From Cyclobacteriaceae bacterium (GTDB lineage: Bacteria > Bacteroidota > Bacteroidia > Cytophagales > Cyclobacteriaceae): a DNA stretch of 17,775 bases. Under the pieces are notes generated by a model. The model did no database searches, was not told the origin of the DNA, and was given only the letters and a program-made list of their open reading frames with translations. Where the stretch lies: assembly GCA_026994125.1 (NCBI GenBank), contig JALWRJ010000318.1:1-17775 (forward strand). Reading direction: 5' to 3'. A program made the position numbers and the translations under genes. How positions within the stretch are numbered: position 1 is the first letter of the stretch; each line of letters begins with the position of its first letter. Positions 13,837 through 17,775 of this stretch are shown piece after piece.

Positions 13837-16214
13837 TGGTTTTTGGGGGTTAATATGAAAACGTGTTGCGTGTTTTCTTCAATGGTTTTTGGATTGATTA
13901 ATTGAGGCCTGTAGTTAACATCAACAAACATTTGAGCTTGATCCTGGTAATGGGGGCTTTGCAGCCTGCCCGATTGGCCGGTAGGAATAATACCCATGGC
14001 ACCTTCCATATCGCTTAAATCGATTACTGTGCGTACCGCGGGGCCGGCTACTACTTTAAATATACCTGAGGTATCCATGGCAAACATTTGGTTGTTTATA
14101 ACTTCGTTGCCTCCCTTACTAGGAAAAGGGCCTACATTAAATTTTTCTGCCAGGCCTCCCAGTTGCCCAAATGGGTGGTTATGGGTAAGGGTATGAATTT
14201 TTCCCCATTTCCAGTCCGGTATATTTGTGCTCTCAAAATTTTTCACCAGGGTTTTTATGGTTGCACCCAGGCTTTTTTTAATGATATCGAACCTGGTTTC
14301 TTTGGTATCGGTGGTCAGGTCGTCCCACCAAACCGATTCCTTGTTTTTAAGCAAGGTTAAAAAACTAGATTTGAGCAATGAAGTTTCGTTAATGGCTTTC
14401 AGGCTTTCCATGCCCAGTTCATCGTGCATGGTGTAATATTGTATCCAGGCAAGCCAGGTGTAATGAAAAGAGGGTATTACCTGATTAATTTGGTGGTCAC
14501 CATCCCATTTTTTGTAATTTTCATAAAGTTCTCCGGGTAGTTTTAGCTGGTGTTGGTCTAAGATGTCCGATAGTACCCGAGCGGTTTCGGCTTGTACATC
14601 CGAAGTTACATTGCCAGCCATGCGTTTGCTGTCCTCCTGTGTCCAGGGAGTAGTTTGTTGTTCAATAAGTGCTACAATTTTGCCGGCACGGTCGCGGGGG
14701 TAATAATAACCAGGGTATAAGATGCCATCTACTGAATCGGGCTGGTTGTTAGCAGAGTACACATAGCCCCAGGGCGGGTTTTCGGCTTGTGGATTTTTTG
14801 TAAAAGGGTAATAGCCCAAAATTTCATCTGTTCCGGAACTTCCATCGAGTAACAGTTTAGAGTTAACTTGGGCAGGCCTAATGGGTAGCTTAGCACTTGC
14901 CCACCAAGCAATATTGCCTTCGGTATCGGCATACATTACATTTAGGCCGGGAGCTTCTATCATGGCTGCACCGGAGCGGGCATCGGCCAGCGTTTCAATA
15001 TGGTTAAGTTGGTAAATAGCTGCAAGCAAATCTTTTGAAAAATGCAGGTAGCTCCACCAGGCCGATATAGGTTGTTTGCTTGGGCTGTCAGTAAAAAAGA
15101 TGTCGTTTACCACTGGCCCATGGCTGGTACTGCGCACCGTAATAGTTACCGGCTGGCTGTCTTTTACCGTAATGGTTTCGGTACGTTGCTTCAGGGGTTC
15201 CCATTGGTTATTTATCCATGCCTGGTCGTTGCTGTTGTTTAAGCGCTCGGTATAAAAGTCCACATCATCGTTTTCGAACATGGTAAGGCCAATTACGGCT
15301 TTGTGGTTATGTCCCAACAACGCAAAAGGCACCCCTGCCAGGTAGTGGCCATAATGCATAAATCCGGGGTACTCCAAGTGGGCTTCGAACCACACCGAAG
15401 GTTGGCTATAGCCAATATGGGTATCGTTTTCAAACACAGGCTTGCCCGATTTAGTTTTGTCGGGGCCTAGTATCCAACTGTTGCTGCCAATTAAGAGTGG
15501 GATAGGTAGTTTGTCCAATACTTGGGTAAGCTGTGTAAGCGTGGTGTCGGGCGTATAGGGGTGATTTTTAATGCGGACAGCTTCTTTGGTCGTAACAAGG
15601 GCTAAATCTTGCAGGTACTGTGAGCCATGTTGCTGTGCCAACCGGGTAAGGATGGGGTCTATTTTAAACCCTTCGGCAAACCCAAACGACATATACCCGG
15701 CTGCATTAAAGGCATCTTCTACACTAAAAGGTTCGGGTGTAATGCCTAGTATGGCAAATTCAAGTGGTAGTTTTCCTTGACTTATAAATAAATTAATGCC
15801 TTTAAAATAAGCCAGAGCGGCTTGCTTATGTGGTCTATCGCTTTGCATAAAGGTGTTGGCCAATTCTTCCGATTTTTGAGCAATTCCCAAGGTTCTAAAC
15901 AGTTTGTCAACTTCCAACATATCGTGTCCAAAAATTTCCGATAACCTGCCTTTGGCTACCCTGCGGATAAGCTCCATTTGAAAAAGCCTTTCTTTGGCAT
16001 GTATATAGCCCAAGGCCAGGTAGGCATCGTGCTGGTTAGCGGCATAAATATGAGGGATACCGTAGGTGTCGTATTTAATTTCAACTTTTTGTTTCAACCC
16101 GGCCAATGCAAGTTGGCCATCATAGGTGGGAGCAAAACTTTTGAACTTATAAAAGGCATACCCTCCGGCTATTACCAGTAGAATAAACAAGGCGATAAGT
16201 ATTTTTTTTAGCAT
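13833..16214 (-). CDS. Penicillin acylase-family Ntn hydrolase
   Basis: 793 aa. The family cleaves amide-linked acyl groups (penicillins, acyl-homoserine lactones, other N-acyl compounds) and matures by self-cleavage. Residues 4-22 form a hydrophobic signal or anchor, so the enzyme is exported to the periplasm. DTYGIPHIYA (49-58) is the typical alpha-subunit start. GSNSW at 243-247 marks the processing site: Ser244 would become the N-terminal nucleophile of a beta chain of about 550 residues, with HGPVVND and the GGNEVIN region as further conserved parts. The true substrate cannot be told: an AHL or peptide-type acylase is as likely as penicillin. Upstream gene of a two-gene unit with the K+ channel. 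No exact -7 box is seen in its leader. Confidence 0.93.
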   Translation of the reverse strand: MLKKILIALFILLVIAGGYAFYKFKSFAPTYDGQLALAGLKQKVEIKYDTYGIPHIYAANQHDAYLALGYIHAKERLFQMELIRRVAKGRLSEIFGHDMLEVDKLFRTLGIAQKSEELANTFMQSDRPHKQAALAYFKGINLFISQGKLPLEFAILGITPEPFSVEDAFNAAGYMSFGFAEGFKIDPILTRLAQQHGSQYLQDLALVTTKEAVRIKNHPYTPDTTLTQLTQVLDKLPIPLLIGSNSWILGPDKTKSGKPVFENDTHIGYSQPSVWFEAHLEYPGFMHYGHYLAGVPFALLGHNHKAVIGLTMFENDDVDFYTERLNNSNDQAWINNQWEPLKQRTETITVKDSQPVTITVRSTSHGPVVNDIFFTDSPSKQPISAWWSYLHFSKDLLAAIYQLNHIETLADARSGAAMIEAPGLNVMYADTEGNIAWWASAKLPIRPAQVNSKLLLDGSSGTDEILGYYPFTKNPQAENPPWGYVYSANNQPDSVDGILYPGYYYPRDRAGKIVALIEQQTTPWTQEDSKRMAGNVTSDVQAETARVLSDILDQHQLKLPGELYENYKKWDGDHQINQVIPSFHYTWLAWIQYYTMHDELGMESLKAINETSLLKSSFLTLLKNKESVWWDDLTTDTKETRFDIIKKSLGATIKTLVKNFESTNIPDWKWGKIHTLTHNHPFGQLGGLAEKFNVGPFPSKGGNEVINNQMFAMDTSGIFKVVAGPAVRTVIDLSDMEGAMGIIPTGQSGRLQSPHYQDQAQMFVDVNYRPQLINPKTIEENTQHVFILTPKNQ

Positions 16215-16297
16215 AACCTTTAAATTATTTGCCTAATGTATTCAAATAATAAGGTTTGCACAACTTTTGATAAAAATATTGGGAACTTAAATTATAC

Positions 16298-16319
16298 AAA
16301 AAGGAGCCGAAGCCCCTTT
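16298..16319 (-). terminator. Orphan intrinsic terminator with UUCG tetraloop
   Basis: On the minus strand AAAGGGGC (16319-16312) pairs with GCTCCTTT (16307-16300) through one G-U pair around the very stable TTCG loop, and the T run continues to 16298. Read on the plus strand the stem would have an A-C mismatch and only three T, so the direction is minus. No recognised gene lies upstream on that strand. Confidence 0.6.
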
Positions 16320-16537
16320 ATGTATGCAATACCTACCTAAACGATAATGCTGTTGTGTTAATTTGAGTAGTTTTATTTTGAGTATTTAACTGTACCAGGT
16401 TGTTCAACTAGTATGCCAGAAATAAAATTATGGTTAAATAGACCTTAGAGGGGGTTTTGATAAAAGGCTGTGTTCGATGGCGAACAGTTTGTGCAAAACT
16501 GAACAGGTAAAAGTTAAAAATAAGCCCATACATTTGG

Positions 16538-16568
16538 TTTGGTAAAAGTTACAATTACCTTACTTTTG
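16538..16568 (+). promoter_or_regulatory. sucD promoter (-33 TTTG, 19-nt spacer, -7 TACTTTTG)
   Basis: TTTG at 16538-16541 and TACTTTTG at 16561-16568 match the two Bacteroidota promoter elements with a 19-nt spacer, the best-formed promoter in the window. It predicts a start near 16574 and a leader of about 50 nt. Confidence 0.75.
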
Positions 16569-16585
16569 CACCACCCATATTGGTA

Positions 16586-16598
16586 GGGGAATTGCCCC
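16586..16598 (+). other. GC hairpin in the sucD leader
   Basis: GGGG (16586-16589) and CCCC (16595-16598) can pair around the 5-nt loop AATTG, about 25 nt before the sucD ATG. It is short and may have no function. Confidence 0.3.
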
Positions 16599-16623
16599 CG
16601 CAAAACAGCAAAAAAACGATAAA

Positions 16624-17499
16624 ATGAGTGTTTTAGTTAATAAAGATTCCAAGGTAATAGTACAAGGCTTTACTGGTTCGGAGGGTACGTTTCATGCCGG
16701 CCAAATGATAGAATACGGTACCAATGTAGTTGGTGGAGTTACTCCGGGCAAAGGCGGGCAAACTCATTTAGACCGGCCGGTATTTAATACGGTGGCAGAT
16801 GCTGTTAAAACTGCGGGTGCTAATGTGTCTATTATATTTGTGCCACCGGCCTTTGCAGCCGATGCCATTATGGAGGCAGCCGAAGCCGGCATTAAAGTTA
16901 TAGTAGCCATTACCGAAGGTATTCCTACCAAAGATATGATGATGGCCAAGGAGTATATTAGCAATAAAGATGTAACCCTAATTGGGCCAAACTGCCCCGG
17001 AGTAATTACACCCGGTGAGGCCAAAGTGGGTATTATGCCCGGGTTTGTATTTAAAAAAGGGAAAATAGGTATTGTTTCAAAATCGGGTACGCTGACTTAC
17101 GAAGCTGCCGACCAGGTGGTAAAATCGGGCATGGGTATTTCGAGCGCCATTGGTATTGGAGGCGATCCTATTATTGGTACTTCTACCAAGCAAGCGGTAG
17201 AGCTGTTTATGAACGACCCCGAAACAGAGGGCATTGTTATGATTGGTGAAATTGGAGGTAATTACGAAGCTGAGGCCGCTCGTTGGATACAAGCACAAGG
17301 CAACCCTAAACCCGTAGTTGGGTTTATAGCCGGGCAAACGGCTCCTAAAGGGAAACGCATGGGCCATGCAGGGGCTATTATCGGAGGTGCCGATGATACT
17401 GCTGAAGCCAAAATGCGCATTATGAAAGAGTGTGGCTTGCATGTGGTTGCTTCTCCGGCCGATATTGGTGAAGTAATGGCTCAGGTAATGAAAGGCTAG
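16624..17499 (+). CDS. sucD: Succinate-CoA ligase (ADP-forming) subunit alpha
   Basis: 291 aa, full length. With SucC it interconverts succinyl-CoA and succinate with phosphorylation of ADP or GDP in the TCA cycle. The CoA-binding Rossmann N-terminus reads [19 protein letters not shown] (14-32) and GGVTPGKGG (37-45). GPNCPGVI (121-128) and SKSGTLTYE (152-160) are conserved, and the phosphorylated histidine is H248 in [11 protein letters not shown]. The partner sucC is not beside it, consistent with the separated sucC and sucD of many Bacteroidota. The gene has its own promoter and a 50-nt leader without a Shine-Dalgarno sequence. A small membrane protein gene starts 21 bp downstream. Confidence 0.97.
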   Translation: MSVLVNKDSKVIVQGFTGSEGTFHAGQMIEYGTNVVGGVTPGKGGQTHLDRPVFNTVADAVKTAGANVSIIFVPPAFAADAIMEAAEAGIKVIVAITEGIPTKDMMMAKEYISNKDVTLIGPNCPGVITPGEAKVGIMPGFVFKKGKIGIVSKSGTLTYEAADQVVKSGMGISSAIGIGGDPIIGTSTKQAVELFMNDPETEGIVMIGEIGGNYEAEAARWIQAQGNPKPVVGFIAGQTAPKGKRMGHAGAIIGGADDTAEAKMRIMKECGLHVVASPADIGEVMAQVMKG

Positions 17500-17520
17500 T
17501 AAGCCAGCACCCCCGGAAAA

Positions 17521-17715
17521 ATGGAAAACCTGGGTTTAACCATTTTACTTTGGCTTGGCTATTTTTCGCTGGGGCTTATGCTTATCGGGTTGTTTCGACC
17601 TTGGTACATGCTTTGGTGGGAACATACACAAACACGAATGCGTGTGATTAACTTATATGGAGGGGTAGCTCTTGCCATGTTTTTCATGCGCTTTATCTTA
17701 TCCTTATTTTTTTAG
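17521..17715 (+). CDS. Small two-helix membrane protein
   Basis: 64 aa. Two hydrophobic helices (about 5-24 and 46-63) flank a loop with the pattern RPWYMLWWEHTQTRMRVINLYG. Short proteins with a similar 'PxxxLWW...TR.kv...YG' loop occur as hypothetical proteins in Bacteroidota; none has a known role. It lies 21 bp after sucD on the same strand with no terminator between, so co-transcription is likely. It converges with the partial gene at the right edge. Confidence 0.7.
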   Translation: MENLGLTILLWLGYFSLGLMLIGLFRPWYMLWWEHTQTRMRVINLYGGVALAMFFMRFILSLFF

Positions 17716-17775
17716 TGCAGTATCTATGGCCAATACTTGCGGTATAAGCAATTCTTGTTCATTGTTTTTTATAGT
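17704..17775 (-). CDS. C-terminal end of a minus-strand gene, cut by the window edge
   Basis: A minus-strand frame is open from the window edge to a TAA at 17704-17706 and gives 23 residues ending LLIPQVLAIDTALKK, which has the look of an amphipathic C-terminal helix. If real it overlaps the last 12 bp of the small membrane protein gene tail to tail. Too short to assign a family, and an accidental open frame of this length is possible. Confidence 0.4.
   Translation of the reverse strand, partial: TIKNNEQELLIPQVLAIDTALKK

Larger units (their letters stand above)
16215..16623. other. 409-bp divergent intergenic region
   Basis: The gap lies between the acylase (minus) and sucD (plus). It holds, left to right, an AT-rich acylase leader, a minus-strand terminator (16298-16319), a 6-bp stem with 4-nt loop at 16471-16486 (TGTTCG/CGAACA), the sucD promoter (16538-16568) and the sucD leader. 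The longest minus-strand frame in it is a 41-codon ORF (16408-16533) with no visible promoter. I see no tRNA, repeat family or operator. Confidence 0.6.

Noticed and set aside
16300..16319. Terminator read in the plus direction
   Set aside because: The plus-strand stem has an A-C mismatch, only three T follow, and no plus-strand gene lies upstream.
16408..16533. 41-codon minus-strand ORF in the gap before sucD as a real gene
   Set aside because: No -7 box, no known family and a composition expected from AT-rich DNA; kept only as one explanation of the orphan terminator.

Overview
The window looks like an ordinary chromosomal segment of a member of the Bacteroidota (class not resolved). The signs are several exact or near matches to the Bacteroidota -7 promoter box TAnnTTTG, a lack of Shine-Dalgarno sequences before the genes, and typical families of the phylum: the archaeal/eukaryotic-type ProS, a BT_3928-type DoxX protein, a DUF1599 protein, and folP joined to cdaA without cdaR. 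I see no insertion sequence, phage gene, CRISPR array or rRNA.

Layout. 1-430: a 142-bp inverted-repeat element, tRNA-Leu(GAG) on the minus strand, and the clpB terminator. 427-3039 (-): the disaggregase ClpB. 3040-3259: clpB and rlmN promoters around a small palindromic repeat. 3260-4303 (+): rlmN, probably leaderless. 4304-4402: a 20-bp inverted repeat between convergent genes. 4403-6360 (-): proS followed by a small secreted helical protein. 6471-9065 (+): a secreted low-complexity protein and a FadL/OmpP1-like outer-membrane barrel.

9081-11221 (-): a tightly overlapping operon read as DUF1599 protein, BT_3928-like membrane protein, shikimate kinase. 11272-13031 (+): folP and cdaA, sharing a TTGA start/stop overlap, which link folate synthesis and the c-di-AMP cyclase. 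13033-16214 (-): a penicillin-acylase-family Ntn hydrolase followed, through a GTGA overlap, by a voltage-gated K+ channel carrying a C-terminal zinc ribbon. 16215-16623: a 409-bp divergent gap with an orphan minus-strand terminator and the well-formed sucD promoter. 16624-17715 (+): sucD and a two-helix membrane protein. The C-terminal end of one more minus-strand gene enters at the right edge.

Most genes are housekeeping: proteostasis, translation, TCA cycle, shikimate and folate synthesis. I do not find a convincing new multi-gene system. The points most worth a second look are the K+ channel with zinc ribbon coupled to an acylase, the tandemly duplicated DUF1599 protein, the orphan terminator in the 409-bp gap, the leaderless rlmN start, and three different families of short intergenic inverted or tandem repeats. 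Several genes use TTG or GTG starts, and two longer reading frames (proS, folP) begin inside their own promoter boxes, so I moved those starts downstream.
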